The position numbers were made by a program, and so were the translations under genes. Under the pieces are notes generated by a model that made no database searches, was not told the origin of the DNA, and saw nothing but the letters and a program-made list of their open reading frames with translations. Positions 1 through 12,388 of a stretch of DNA of 64,000 bases are shown here, in pieces (position 1 is the stretch's first letter; every line of letters begins with the position of its first letter). The stretch lies in the NCBI GenBank assembly GCA_036924085.1, contig JAVGWX010000002.1, positions 159,635,577-159,699,576 on the forward strand, written 5' to 3'. The stretch is from Ariolimax columbianus (Eukaryota; Mollusca; Gastropoda; Stylommatophora; Arionidae).

Positions 1-29
1 ACACACACGAACAAGACATAGCCAAAGGC

Positions 30-240
30 ATTTTACTTGCCCTGTTCTCGCTGTCTGTGGGCCGCCAGTGTGATTTGTAGACCACGATAATAAAAAGTAT
101 GTGCACCAGCAGTGTTAGCAGTATTACATGTAGCAGTATATCCTGCCATGTCTAACAGTAGGTAAAGTAACCATTTACAGTTAGGTAAACGTAAAGGTTC
201 TGAGACCGATGTTTGAACTTGGTAGAGATGCAATGAGGAA
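30..240 (-). mobile_element. SINE-like fragment (CTGTAAATGG core)
   Basis: On the minus strand the segment reads a tRNA-like B-box stretch, then ACCTAACTGTAAATGG, followed by unique sequence. The same CCCAGCTGTAAATGG-type core recurs at about 8.9, 9.58, 19.4 and 63.53 kb, each time after a tRNA-like stretch, which is what a dispersed tRNA-derived SINE family looks like. The short open frame across it is not a gene. No target duplication was identified. Confidence 0.45.
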
Positions 241-251
241 ACAGAGTCTAG

Positions 252-530
252 CTATTCTGGTACTTAGGAAGGTTCCACCGATTTACGCCGCATCGTTAGT
301 CGCCTTCTGGTACTTGGGGAGGTTCCACCGATTTACGCCGCATCGTTAGTCGCCTTCTGGTACTTGGGGAGGTTCCACCGATTTACGCCGCATCGTTAGT
401 CGCCTTCTGGTACTTTGAGTGGTTCCACCGATTTACGCCGCATTGTTAGTCGCCTTCTGGTACTTGGGGAGGTTCCACCGATTTACGCCGCATTGTTAGT
501 CGCCTTCTGGTACTTGGGGAGGTTCCATCG
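252..530. repeat. 50-bp minisatellite
   Basis: About 5.5 nearly identical 50-bp units with core GGTTCCACCGATTTACGCCG. The last units carry scattered substitutions (CATCG/CATTG), and the array ends at a divergent half unit. It is followed by a smaller array of roughly 28-bp units (core GTCATTGTTCTGATGGGAGT) at about 540-625 and short TTTAGTGATTG repeats near 770-830. Confidence 0.9.
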
Positions 531-830
531 AATTAGGTGTCTTTATTATGATGTGTATCATAAGGTGTCATTGTTCTGATGGGAGTCATAAGGTGTCATT
601 GTTCTGATGGGAGTCATAAGATGTGTCTAATCTGACGTGTGTCATAAATTGATATAACCAGGCGTGTCAAAAGTTGTCTCTGATCACCGACTTCCCTCAA
701 CACATTCTTGTTATACTTCTTTGCTGCTACGGGAATCTTAACATTTATCTGTGCAGCCACTTAGTGATTGTCTATATTTAGTGATTGATTATATTTAGTG
801 ATTGTCTATATTTAGTGATTGTGCCCGATT

Positions 831-1262
831 AACTGTCACATGACAAGACTAATTCTATATAGCACACAAGAATACAGTAGCGAAAAAAAGCTGAAAATCC
901 TTCAGCACACAAAACATTGAGTTTGTGATTTCAGACACAGCGTGAGCTAAGCCTGCTTACTTGAGACTTTGAAAGCTCTAATCTGCTTTCTTTGGACGGC
1001 TCAGCATTGAAAGCCCCGAGCTTATGGGAAGCTGAACGCAATTATATGCCTCAACAAAGATTCGATGATACAATGTTGTTCTGACTTCTTGGGGGAACTG
1101 CTAATAAATATTAAAGGACCAGATAAGGCCCTCCATGTTGTCTGGGTTCCCTTTGTCGGGAGGGTCTTAAATAGGTTCAAATGTCCTCCTTATTATTCTT
1201 CATCTTCTCCCTCTCATCACTCCGTGTTGTGTGGACGCAATTTGGATAATTTACTCACATTC
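831..1262. other. non-repetitive gap, nothing recognised
   Basis: Unique-looking sequence with only short open frames (one of 69 codons at 1065-1274 with no recognisable motif). I see no splice-bounded exon, TE motif or RNA gene. Confidence 0.5.
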
Positions 1263-1815
1263 ATGTACTACTAACCTAATACCCACTGACTCATGTACTA
1301 ACGTAATACGCACTGACTCATGTACTAACGTAATACCCACTGACTCATGTACTAACCTAATACCCACTGACTCATGTACTAACGTAATACGCACTGACGC
1401 ATGTACTAACCTAGTACCGGTACCCACTGACTCATGCACTAACCTAGTACCGGTACCTACAGATTCATGCACTAACCTAGTACCGGTACCCACTGACTCA
1501 TGCACTAACCTAGTACCGGTACTCACTGACTCATGCACTAACATAATATCGGTACCCACTGACTCATGCATTAACCTAGTACCGGTACACACTGACTCAT
1601 GAACTAACCTTGTACACACTGACTCATCCACTAACCTAGTACCGGTACACACTGACTCATGCACTAACCTAGTACCGGTACACACTGACTCATGAACTAA
1701 CATTCTACACACTGACGCATACACTAACCTAGTACCGGTACACACTGACTCATGTATTAACCTAGTACCGGTACACAATGACTCATGCACTAACCTTGTA
1801 CACACTGACTCATTT
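1263..1815. repeat. 27/33-bp minisatellite carrying TGACTCA motifs
   Basis: About 18 units alternate between a 27-bp form and a 33-bp form that has gained the palindromic GTACCGGTAC. Nearly every unit contains TGACTCAT, the AP-1/bZIP consensus. Units are open on both strands because 27 and 33 are multiples of three, so the long frames here are repeat shadows. Variants cluster: short units at the left, long units to the right. Confidence 0.9.
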
Positions 1816-2029
1816 ATTCACAGTCATAACCACTCCTTCACCCACATGGCATAAAAAAAGCATTAATCGCTCTGTTCCACATTGGCTGACCCATTCACCC
1901 ATTCACCCATTCACTCATTCACACACTCTCTCACCAATCCTAACATTCTCCCATTCGCCACACCCCCTCCCCACTCATCCACTCGCTCACCAACAGACTC
2001 AATCAACCAACCACCCTAGTTCATCTACA

Positions 2030-2655
2030 CATCCACACACTCACTCATTCACACATCCACACACTCACCCATTCACACATCCACACACTCCCCCATTCAC
2101 ACATCCACACACTCACCAATTCACACATCCACACACTCACCCATTCACACATCCAGATACTCACCCCTTCACACATCCACACACTCACCCATTCACACAT
2201 CCACACACTCACCCATTCACTCATCCACACACTCACCCATTCACACATCCACACACTCACCCATTCACACATCCACACACTCACCCATTCACACATCCAC
2301 ACACTCACCCATTCACTCATCCACACACTCACCCATTCACTCCTCCACACACTCACCCATTCACACATCCACACACTCACCCATTCACACATCCACACAC
2401 TCACCCCTTCACTCATCCACACACTCACCCATTCACACATCCACACACTCACCCATTCACACATCCACACACTCACCTATTCACACATCCACACACTCAC
2501 CCATTCACACATCCACACACTCACCCATTCACACATCCACACACTCACCCATTCACACATCCACACACTCACCCATTCACACATCCACACACTCACCCAT
2601 TCACACATCTACACACTCAACCATTCACACATCCACACACTCACCCATTCGTTCA
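2030..2655. repeat. 24-bp minisatellite (CATCCACACACTCACCCATT)
   Basis: About 26 units of 24 bp with few substitutions. Because 24 is divisible by three the array is open as a His/Pro/Thr-rich frame (1778-2659) and in the opposite strand; composition and perfect periodicity mark this as non-coding. It grades into imperfect CACTCA-rich sequence on both sides (about 1890-2030 and 2655-3010). Confidence 0.92.
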
Positions 2656-3010
2656 TTAAATCACCTATTCACTCTTCCATTAACCGATTTCCACACAATC
2701 TCGTTCGCTCACTCATCCATTCACTCACTTATTCACTCACTGACTTATTCATTGACACACACACCTACAAAGCACTCATCCACACACTCACACATAAAGC
2801 ACTCACCCACACACTCACCCACAAAGTATTCACACACACACTCAACTGCTCCACAACCCATTCTACACTCTAACTCACTCACCGACGCACTCAACCATAC
2901 TCTAACTCACTCACCGACACACTCAACCATTCTCTAATTCCCTCACCGACACACTCAACCACGGTCTAATTAACTCACTGACACATTCACTTACACAAGC
3001 ACCCACCCAC

Positions 3011-4115
3011 TTCCTCAACAACCCCCCATCTTCTAGTCCTGGCCTAACACCCACCCACCCACTTCCCCAACAACCCTCCATCTGCTACTCCTAGCCACCC
3101 TCCCACTCCACCCGAGCCGCAGAACGACCACTTCACCTGACTAACTTACAAGAAACAGCAATCCCATCACGCATGCGTACGCCTACAGCTGTGCTTGGCA
3201 TGATGAGGCTGCTAATCCGACGTCATCAACCCCTCCTTACATCCACTCAATCCCCTTCTTTGGCCAACCACTCAATTTCCGGAAATTTCTCAAATAATAT
3301 GTTTGATGGTTCATGGTTGATGTTTGATCTCAGAATAGCACCGTTAATAGACGCCAATCGCAAGCGAAGACGACGGTAGCTTCAGACATGTGTTCCAAGA
3401 TGTGATCTCATATCATATCCAATCATGGCAAGGCAGACGCCGCCCGCCCGCGGGACATACGTGCAAGTTGACCGTGCATTATGATTTTTCGGGCACCCCG
3501 TTTCTGTCAATGCCAGCAATACCATTCCACTCGGCGATTTGAGAACCTTGTGTGATACTAACCAGCCAGGCAGAGCGGTTCTGTGCAATCATTTTTTAGG
3601 AGTTGGCATCAATGTCAAAGGTCTTCGTGGATAGTTTGATGGAGTTCTTGCCCCCTAATTGGTTCGACTAATGGCGTTGTACCTGACGCTGAAAGACAGA
3701 GCAGGATAAGCGAGAAGAAAGAAGAAAGGCCTTGTACCTACCACATTTACACATTGCAAAAGCGTGTTTACTGAGGAGTATACTATCTGAGAGTGAGGGG
3801 CAGCTCTAGAAAAATGGATGAAGTAAGAATAAAACAGGGATTTACATTTTCTTCAGAAGAAGAACAATACAAATTCTACAACACACTTTATAGAGTGGAC
3901 ATACGTGCACTGAAATGGAACACACAGGGAAACTATGAAAGGTGAAGACACGGATCCCTTGTATAACTCTAATTGTGTTGAACACTTCTATTTGTAACTC
4001 TGATTTCTCAAAGGCTTCATTACTTTGATTTTGTTTCCATCATATGCAAGCTATTCTTCTAAACATCCACAGAGATGACATTGTTCTTCTCCACCTGTTC
4101 GTCTCAGCCTTTGTA
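3011..4115. other. unique sequence, possible old element
   Basis: No convincing gene. A minus-strand open frame at 3382-3588 (68 codons) and plus frame 3173-3379 abut, but neither shows a domain I know. Around 3690-3720 the string AAGCGAGAAGAAA resembles sequence just after the SINE core at 63.57 kb, so part may be SINE-derived. Confidence 0.35.
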
Positions 4116-4117
4116 CA

Positions 4118-5157
4118 TCACACACTAATGGCGAGTGTACATCACACACTAATGGCGAGTGTACATCACACACTAATGGCGAGTGTACATAAACACTAAT
4201 GGCGAGTGTACATCACACACTAATGGCGAGTGTACATAACAGCACACACTAATGACGAGTGTACATAACAGCACACACTAATGGCGAGTGTACATCACAG
4301 ACTAATGGCGAGTGTACATCACACACTAAGGGCGAGTGTACATAACAGCTCACACTAATGGCGAGTGTACATAAACACTAATGGCGAGTGTACATAACAG
4401 CTCACACTAATGGCGAGTGTACATAACATCACACACTAATGGCGAGTGTACATAACAGCTCACACTAATGGCGAGTATACATAACAGCTCACACTAATGG
4501 CGAGTGTACATCACACACTAATGGCGAGTGTACATCACACACTAATGGCGAGTGTATATAACAGCTCACACTAATGGCGAGTGTACATAACAGCTCACAC
4601 TAATGGCGAGTGTACATAACAGCTCACACTAATGGCGAGTGTACATAAACACTAATGGCGAGTGTACATAACAGCTCACACTAATGGCGAGTGTACATAA
4701 CAGCACACACTAATGACGAGTGTACATCACACACTATTGGCGAGTGTACATAACAGCACACACTAATGACGAGTGTACATAACAGCACACACTAATGACG
4801 AGTGTACATAACAGCACACACTAATGACGAGTGTACATCACACACTAATGGCGAGTGTACATAACAGCTCACACTAATGGCGAGTGTACATAACAGCACA
4901 CACTAATGACGAGTGTACATCACACACTAATGGCGAGTGTACATAACAGCACACACTAATGGCGAGTGTACATAACAGCACACACTAATGGCGAGTGTAC
5001 ATCCCACACTAATGGCGAGTGTACATAACAGCTCACACTAATGGCGAGTGTACATAACAGCTCACACTAATGGCGAGTGTACATAAATACTAATGGCGAG
5101 TGTACATCACACACTAATGGCGAGTGTACATCACACACTAATGGCGAGTGTAGATAA
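4118..5157. repeat. mosaic 24/29-bp minisatellite
   Basis: About 38 copies of CTAATGGCGAGTGTACAT joined by interchangeable linkers (CACACA, AACAGCTCACA, AACAGCACACA or AAACA), giving units of roughly 18-30 bp. The order of linkers is irregular, so the array works as a long variant map. A single-base variant (GACGAG for GGCGAG) occurs in clusters. Confidence 0.92.
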
Positions 5158-5159
5158 CA

Positions 5160-6610
5160 TATGATCGCTCCCATGTCTAATTCGTGACATTTGTTTTTTG
5201 GATGTCCATATTTGACTCATTTAGAGCAAAATAGGTTTGGCTGCAGATTAATTGTTCTTATGGAATGAACAGGTAGCAGTGAGTGCGTATTTGATTAATG
5301 ATCCAGATCTTTGTCTACGACATGCTTGTGTAGTACTTTTGCATGTTCACAATTCCTTATCCAACCTGCCACACTGAAAGTGTGACCCTTGCCATCACTC
5401 TTTGTTCTGTCCCTTTCATCTGGGCCTGGCTTTCTATTTCGGAAACAAATAGGTCCGGTACAAATTTGCTCTTCCGTTCTCATATATTCGAAGAAACTAA
5501 CACCATATTCCCATCAATGCCGTGTTACGGAACTAGCATGCACATCTGTAGTGAGCAAATGAACGAATGGTTTGGCAGGAGTACAACCAGTCGGACGGTA
5601 GACTACAACTGCTAGTTCAAGCAAGATAATATATCCCACACATCTTTCAACGACACCAGTAGAGCTACGTAAAGCTACATTCTGACTGGTTACTAGACGT
5701 CAACTCACAAACTATTAATAGCTTAAGTAAAAGGTTTCCTTGCACAAAATAAAGTATTTTCCTTTTTAAAAGTTATACTGGTTTCGTTAATGTTGTTAAT
5801 GTGGTTTATTTGTATTGTGTGTTCGCTGTATTTATTGCTATAAAACAACATCTTCACTGAAACAAATTTTTACACAAAACTGCCATCAACAGTCACACCT
5901 AGCGTTAACAATATCTTCATTGAAACAATGTATTACATAAAGTTCCACTGGCACGCCAGTCAAACATATCAAAACCATGTATCTGTACTTTGAACATAAG
6001 TTTTCAACATATGAAGGCCAATGCCTCCTTCTGATCCATCCATGTCCTCGCCTCATCTGCCTAAATAATATTATATGTGCATGAACATCTTTTCTCCGTA
6101 TGTGTTCTGGTCTGCCACTATTTTGTATTGTCAGCTGTACAAATGTATTTCAATATACACATACCGTTTTGTGCATAAATACTTAGCAAGCTCAACAGTA
6201 AGTACTAGTTGCAATTGTTCAGCTTAAGAAAGAATTAACGACTATAAACACAGAACATGAAGAGCAACAAATTCATTGACCTGGCATTGATGGTGATATT
6301 AAACGATAGCCGGTTCAGGGAAATCAGCAATTAGCCATCGGCGATCCAGTGGGAATTTATATCTTGGTTATTGATGAATTTATGAAGATATAGCTGGGTA
6401 TAGATTTGTACCTACAAGTAAAAGAATATTTATATAAATCTAATTAATTTGAACAAACACATTTTTTGCGATGGTATTAATATCTTTTAATTAATCCATA
6501 TTTCATTTTCATTAATGGAAGATGAAATAATATTTTTGGACCTGCTAAATAAATTTCAAATTTCAAGAGAAATGTGCTTGAACGTAAGGTCAAGGTAGTC
6601 CCACAGCAGA
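5160..6610. other. AT-rich unique sequence, no gene seen
   Basis: Roughly 1.4 kb without tandem repetition. Open frames of 62 and 90 codons overlap on opposite strands at 5295-5615 and show no recognisable motif. Increasingly AT-rich toward 6.5 kb. Nothing supportable as a gene or RNA. Confidence 0.5.
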
Positions 6611-6634
6611 CACATGTGTCACGGATGGGGCACC

Positions 6635-7790
6635 AAGTCAGCCACCATGCATCTAATGTCTAGGGCACCACGTCAGCCACCATGTATCCACCGTCCGGGG
6701 CACCACGTCAGCCACCATGCATCTAATGTCTGGGGCACCATGTCAGCAACCATGTATCCACCGTCCGGGGCACTACATCTGCCACCATGCATCTAATGTC
6801 TGGGGCACCACATCATCCACTATTTATCCACCGTCTGGGGCACCACGTCAGACACCATGCATCCACCGTCCGGGGCACGTCATCAGCCACCATGCATCTA
6901 ATGTCTGGGGCATTACGTCAGCCACCATGTATCCACTGTCCGGGGCACCACGTCAGCCATCATGCATCCACCGTCCGGGGCACCACATCATCCACCATGT
7001 ATCCACCATCCGGAGCACCACATAATCCACCATGTATCCACCCTCTGGGGCACCACATCATCCACCATATATCCACCATTCGGGGAACCACGTAATCCAC
7101 CATGTATCCACCGTCCGGGGCACCACGTCATCCACCATGTATCCACCGTCCGGGGCACCACATCAGCCAACATGTATCCACCGTCCGGGGCACCACGTCA
7201 TCCACCATGTATCCACCGTCCGGGGCACCCCATCATCCACCATGTATCCACCGTCCGGGGCACCACGTCAGCCATCACGAATCCACCGTCCGGGGCCCCA
7301 CGTCAGCCACCACGTATCCACCGTATGGGGCACCACGTCATCCACCATGTATCCACCGTCCGGGGCACCACGTCAGTCACCATGCATCCACCGTCCGGGG
7401 CACCACGTCAGCTACCATGCATATAATGTATGGGGCACCACGTCAGCCACCATGTACCCACCATCTGGGGCACCACATCAGCCAACATGCATCTAATGTC
7501 TGGGGCACCACGTCATCCACCATGTATCCACCGTCCGGGGCACCACGTCAGCCACCATGTATCCACCGTCCGGGGCACCACGTCAGCCACCCTGTATGCC
7601 CCATCCGGGGCACCACGTCAGCTGCCATGTATCCACTGTCCGGGGCACCACGTCAGCCACCATGTATCCACCGTCCGGGGCACTACGTCATCCACCATGT
7701 ATCTACCGTCCGGGGCACCACGTCAGCCACCATGTATCCACCGTCCGGGGCACCACGTCAGCCACCATGCATCTAATGTCCGCGGCACCA
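6635..7790. repeat. 35-bp minisatellite
   Basis: About 33 units of 35 bp with core CACCACGTCAGCCACCATGT followed by ATCCACCGTCCGGGG. A second unit type ends ATCTAATGTCTGGGG and appears mainly near both ends, suggesting the array grew from the middle. All three plus frames are open for long stretches, and the Pro/His-rich translations are repeat shadows. Confidence 0.93.
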
Positions 7791-8290
7791 CATCAAACAT
7801 CGTTTCCAATGTTCAGCCTCGAACTTTGCCATGTCCTTCCCCCCTCAACGTGTTTACCGTATTACATGGTCACCATGGGTCTGGGCAGTTCATCATGTCA
7901 TCTAATGACTTTCTAAAAATCTTGACATTTTTCAGCTAATGTGTGTGAAAGTCAAATAAATAGCTTTCTAGAAATGTGTAGAAATATCATTTGTTAACGA
8001 TTTCTTTCCCGTATGTACATGAACACACGGGATAATTTACATGAAATAGTATGTGCTTGAGTAGTACCTACACAACTGTTAGGCGCCGTTCATGTACACG
8101 AAGAAAATGTGTAAGAAAAAGACTTTTTACATGGACGGAGAAAAGAAAATATTTCTGAAAATGATGTACAAGGAGCAAGTAGGATATAGAAGGAGGAAGG
8201 GAAGTATCAAGTGATGAGAGCGTAGAAGAAAAATAAAATGTAGATTAACAATATCAAGGCGTACAAGTAATGACAGAAATGGATCAAAAG
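7791..8290. other. unique flank, no gene seen
   Basis: Moderately AT-rich single-copy sequence between the 35-bp array and a low-complexity purine tract. No domain, splice-bounded frame or RNA gene is visible. Confidence 0.45.
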
Positions 8291-8299
8291 AATAAGTAC

Positions 8300-8465
8300 A
8301 TAGGGTAGAATAATAATAATAATAAAAAAAATAAAAATAATAATAATAATAATAATAATAATAAGAAGAAGAAGCAGAAGAAGAAGGAGAAAGAGAAGGA
8401 GAAAAATAAGAATAAAAATAAAAAGAAGAAGAAGAAGTAGAAGAAGAAGAAGAGAGGAGGAAAGT
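8300..8465. repeat. AAT/AAG trinucleotide low-complexity tract
   Basis: Imperfect (AAT)n then (AAG)n, all purine-rich on the plus strand. The overlapping minus-strand frames made of Tyr, Leu or Phe runs are its translation in three frames, not proteins. Confidence 0.9.
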
Positions 8466-8870
8466 GGACAAGAAGAAGCAAATGGGAAGAAGAATAGTAA
8501 AGGCAATCACTGTAGATAATGGCTGTATTCCCGGGGCCTGATAGGCGAGCAAGGAAAGTAGCACTGTAACATGCCAGGCATAATATAAGAGGCAAATAAG
8601 GAGAGTCGGGCATGAGGCTGACTACGTGTAGAAACGTTTAGCCACAAAAACTTCAAAAATGGATAAGTCAATCAAAAGACAATAACATCTCAACCATCCA
8701 TGACAAAGCAGATGACATAGGACAAGGCACAAGAAACGTGTATTTTTGGAAGACCTGTCCTTCACTTGGAGCTGATATTGTTTTGAACTTGACATTGCAA
8801 ATACTATGGTATGAAATTAAAGATTTAACAAGTCTACGATTGTTATGATGTTAGGTGGCCAGTTGTCATG
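8466..8870. other. unique sequence, no gene seen
   Basis: No recognised features apart from scattered purine-rich runs. The minus frame 8284-8613 is driven by the neighbouring trinucleotide tract. Confidence 0.4.
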
Positions 8871-8879
8871 CCTTAAATA

Positions 8880-9190
8880 ATAGTAAGCGATGTACACCCA
8901 TTTACAGCTGGGTTGATGAAACGTGTCGCAGCCAAGGTGGCCAAATAGACGAAAATTAAAAAAAGAAAGAGGACGGGGAATAATATAAAGAAGATGTAAA
9001 AGAAAATAAAGATTACGAAAAAAATATTTCCCAATATAGATTCAGATAAGCTAGTAGACCTTTCCAACGTTTCCTTTCTGTCTTTGCTGTTTTTCTTCGC
9101 CACTCTTGACGGATTGGCACGCAACCTAGGATAGATATCCCAGCGTGCCCGGCTTTGCTGGACGGCTGTAATTGATGTGCCAGGCAATCC
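8880..9190 (-). mobile_element. SINE-like fragment, antisense
   Basis: ACCCATTTACAGCTGGGT at about 8896-8913 is the reverse complement of the CCCAGCTGTAAATGGG core found in other SINE copies in this window. It is followed in the plus direction by TE-like sequence and an AAAGAAAGAGG-rich stretch. The boundaries are estimates. Confidence 0.45.
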
Positions 9191-9484
9191 CTAGAAACTC
9201 AAACCATTTTTGGGCCAAATTTTGTTCCAACGTTAAGAGCTTCTTTAATCATTCTTCTGTTGAAAAATGTCAACAATATTTCACTTCAAGTTTAAATGTA
9301 CTTGCAAAATGAGCGCCTACTGGAGAAAGGATAACAACCCCTGAAGTAAAGATCAGAAAGGTTGCTGAGAAGATTAGGTTAATATTTTCATTTGCGTTAT
9401 CCTTTGTCGTTTAGTTTGAGCCTGTGGGGCTGAATGTGAGACTAATCCGCCCGTGGCCAATTAGGCTGGGAAGACATCCACACC

Positions 9485-9690
9485 AAGAGTGGCTGAATGG
9501 CTTAATGGTTAAAGTGCTGGGTTCACGCGGTAAATGTGTACAGTTCAATCATTGGTCTCGACACGCTTCATTCTACCTAGTAGTAAATGGGTACTTGACT
9601 TACTGTTGGAGAAGTGAAAACACCGAGTATACAGCGAGTCTGGAGCGAAGTATGGAGCGAGTATGGAGCTGGGAGTACGGATGTCTGGGG
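9485..9690 (+). mobile_element. tRNA-derived SINE copy
   Basis: Begins with GAGTGGCTGAATGGCTTAAT and GGTTAAAGTGCTGGGTTC, an A-box-like arrangement as in Ser/Leu-type tRNA heads, and continues to ACCTAGTAGTAAATGGGTAC, a variant of the common core. It runs directly into a TG-rich microsatellite at about 9700, which may have grown from its 3' tail. Confidence 0.5.
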
Positions 9691-9699
9691 ATATGTTAA

Positions 9700-10095
9700 G
9701 ATGAGTAAGTGAGTGTGTGGGGATGCGTGATCGCATGCAAGGGTGTGTGTGTGGATGTGTGAAGATGTGTGAGAATGTGTGTGAAGGTATGTGGGAATGT
9801 GTGAGGGTGTGTTAGGTTGTGTGGTAATGTGTTGGGATATGTGAGGATATGTGGGGATGTGTGAGGATGTGGGTGTGTGGGTGGAGGGGTGGGAGGGGTG
9901 AGGATGCGTGAGGGTATATGATGATGTGTAATTATGTGTGAGAGTGTGTGATGAAGTGTGAGTGTGTGTGAGGGTGTGTGAGAGTATATGATGATGTGTG
10001 AGTGTGTGTAAGGATCTGTGAGAGTGTGTGGGAATGTGTGAGGGTATGTGATGAAGTGTGAACGTGTGTGAAGTTGTGTGAGGGTATGTGAGAAT
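9700..10095. repeat. TGTG(A)GGA-rich imperfect microsatellite
   Basis: About 400 bp of degenerate GTGTGAGGATGTGTG-type units. The antisense frames rich in His, Thr and Ser are shadows. It separates the SINE at 9.5 kb from the decayed LINE at 10.3 kb. Confidence 0.88.
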
Positions 10096-11385
10096 ATGAC
10101 TTGCAATGTATTTGAAAGTGAGCAAGAGCAGCATTGATCGTCAACTTCATTGTCTCTGTCTGAACTATCTCAGCCACAACGGCAATATGAAGCAGCGGCA
10201 GTAAGAGACAGGGCATGATACAGTGAACACACAGGACGTTCCAGTTGTCTCGCTTTCTTCTCGACTCTCGTTTCTATATGTTGAACAAGTAGACAATTTC
10301 ATCAGAACAGCTAGCATCAGTACAGCTAGCATCAGTACAGCTATCATCGAAACAGCAAATGACATGATTAAAGAAGCTGTACAGAGATTTAATCAGTGGA
10401 CTCAGAAATGGTTCCTCAACACTAATGAGAAGAAAACAACATTCACAATAAAGACACAATCGAATAAGGCAAACAGAGCCACACTTAAACTAAATGGACA
10501 TGAGCTGTCGATAAACAACAACCCTCATATAGGGAGGCGCAACATGCACAAATCAAATTGAAAAATATGAACAAAAAGCTGAACAGCAAGTGGCTCTACT
10601 TACAGAAATGAACAGGCAGTACATAGGGTGCAGACAGAGCATCAAATACTGAACGTGCTGCACACATGAGATGTTAGACCAGCCTTAGAATATGGGAAAC
10701 TAGCCTGAGTAACAGAATTAAAATCCTCCAACTTTGAAAAAAAGAAGGAAACAAAAAACAAGCATAAAGAATTATTACACGAGCTACGAAATAAATATCA
10801 ATAAAAGAGATGGGGAAAGTAACACAACTACAACCCATGACTGACGGAAGAGATTACATACTACATCTGCCGGAAAAATTAACTGTTCCCAAATCATCCA
10901 ATGAATACACGACTGGAAGAAAATGGACAAAGTACTAGAGAGACAACATAGCATTAGAATATATTCAAGGGCCATACCCAGTCACAGAATGGACAAGCAT
11001 AAACAAGAATGTATCAGCAATGAGATCTATGAAAAATGGAGAGGAAGACAATTACACAAATTAAATAATGAACAGGAAATCCATATCTCTGTGGCCACTG
11101 TAAAATTATCAAACATCTTAAGAGCTGAGACTGAGGCAGTAAAACAGCTGTAATAGCCATTATGGAAAACACGAACCATGTCAGAGACAAGGTCGTTTTC
11201 CTGACATATTTTCTGTCAGTTGTATTGGCCAGATAAACCATAAAAATAATGAATCGGATAGTCTGTTTGAGGAACTCATGAATACAAGCTACAATTTCAA
11301 CAGAGTGAAAATTCGGGGAATCTCTGCTCACTGTAAGATACACGGAGATGAGGAGGCTGAAAGACTCGCAAAAGAGGGAGGGTAC

Positions 11386-11886
11386 AAACCCCAAACTGAC
11401 GACAGAGGGAGGGTACAAACCCCAAACTGACGACAGAGGGAGGTGACAAACTCCAAACTGACGACAGAGGAAAGCGTCAAACCCCAAACTGACGACAGAG
11501 GAAAGCGTCAAACTCCAAACTGACGACAGAGGGACGGGACAAACCCCAAACGGACGACAGAGGGAGGTGAACAACTCCAAACGGACGACAGAGGGAGGGG
11601 ACAACCCCCCAAACTGACGACAGAGGGAGGGGACAACCCCCCAAACTGACGACAGAGGGAGGGGACAACCCCCCAAACTGACGACAGAGGGAAGGGACAA
11701 CCCCTCAAACTGACGACAGAGGGAGGGGACAACCCTCCAAACTGACGACAGAGGGAGGGGACAACCCCCCAAACTGACGAAAGAGGGAGGGGACAACCAA
11801 CAAACTGACGACAGAGGGAGGGGACAACCCCCCCCCAAACTGATGACAGAGGGAGGGGACAACCCCCCCAAACTGACGACAGAGCT
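11386..11886. repeat. 31-bp minisatellite inside LINE RNase H sequence
   Basis: About 16 units of 31 bp with core CAAACTGACGACAGAGGGAG. In frame, the unit starts as PQTDDR, which aligns with PQPDTS in the LINE copies just after RLAKEG. After the array the LINE resumes with ATYERMQ, matching VTYEESK. 31 is not a multiple of three, so growth destroyed the reading frame. Units drift from GGGTA/GCGTC to GGGACAACCCCC forms left to right. Confidence 0.88.
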
Positions 11887-12043
11887 ACTTATGAAAGAAT
11901 GCAGACAAAGATAAACATTAACGTCAAAAACAAATGGCACAAAGAACACTGAGGATATGAGAGATCACGTGACTCTATTCTGACTGAACAGGTCACCAAC
12001 AACCGGAACAATCATCTGCTCAACAAATTAGAAATTGGACACA

Positions 12044-12388
12044 CAGATATGTGCCATGTGGGGAGAACAATCCACAGACATGTGCCATACGGGGAGAACA
12101 ATCCTCAGACATGTGGCATGTGGGGAGAACAATCCACAGACATGTGCAATGTGGGAAGAACAATCCACAGACATGTGCCATGTGGGGAGAACAATCCACA
12201 GACATGTGCCATGTGGGGAGAACAATTCACAGACATGTGCCATGGGGGGAGAACAATCTACAGACATGTGCCACGTGGGGAGATCAATCCACAGACATGT
12301 GCCCTGTGGGGAGAGCAATCCACAGACATGTGCCATGTGGGGAGAACAATCCCCAGACATGTGCCATGTGGGGAGAACAATCAAATGG
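12044..12388. repeat. 31-bp minisatellite inside LINE Cys/His region
   Basis: About 11 units of 31 bp with core GACATGTGCCATGTGGGGAG. The first unit reads LEIGHTDMCHVGR, aligning with LKIGDTDECSCGTG in the other LINE copies, and the element resumes with MVEHVLQ (MTAEHLLQ in the others). All three plus frames are open, which is why several 120-170 codon frames overlap here. Confidence 0.88.

Noticed and set aside
252..530. CRISPR-like or rRNA-spacer-like 50-bp repeats
   Set aside because: Direct tandem units without spacers, no rRNA sequence nearby.
1778..2659. 293-codon HPHTHPFT repeat frame (histidine-rich protein)
   Set aside because: A perfect 24-bp period with CA-rich composition and an open antisense frame; flanks show no gene structure.
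8127..8613. Tyr/Leu/Phe-run membrane-like frames
   Set aside because: Three-frame translation of AAT/AAG trinucleotide repeats.
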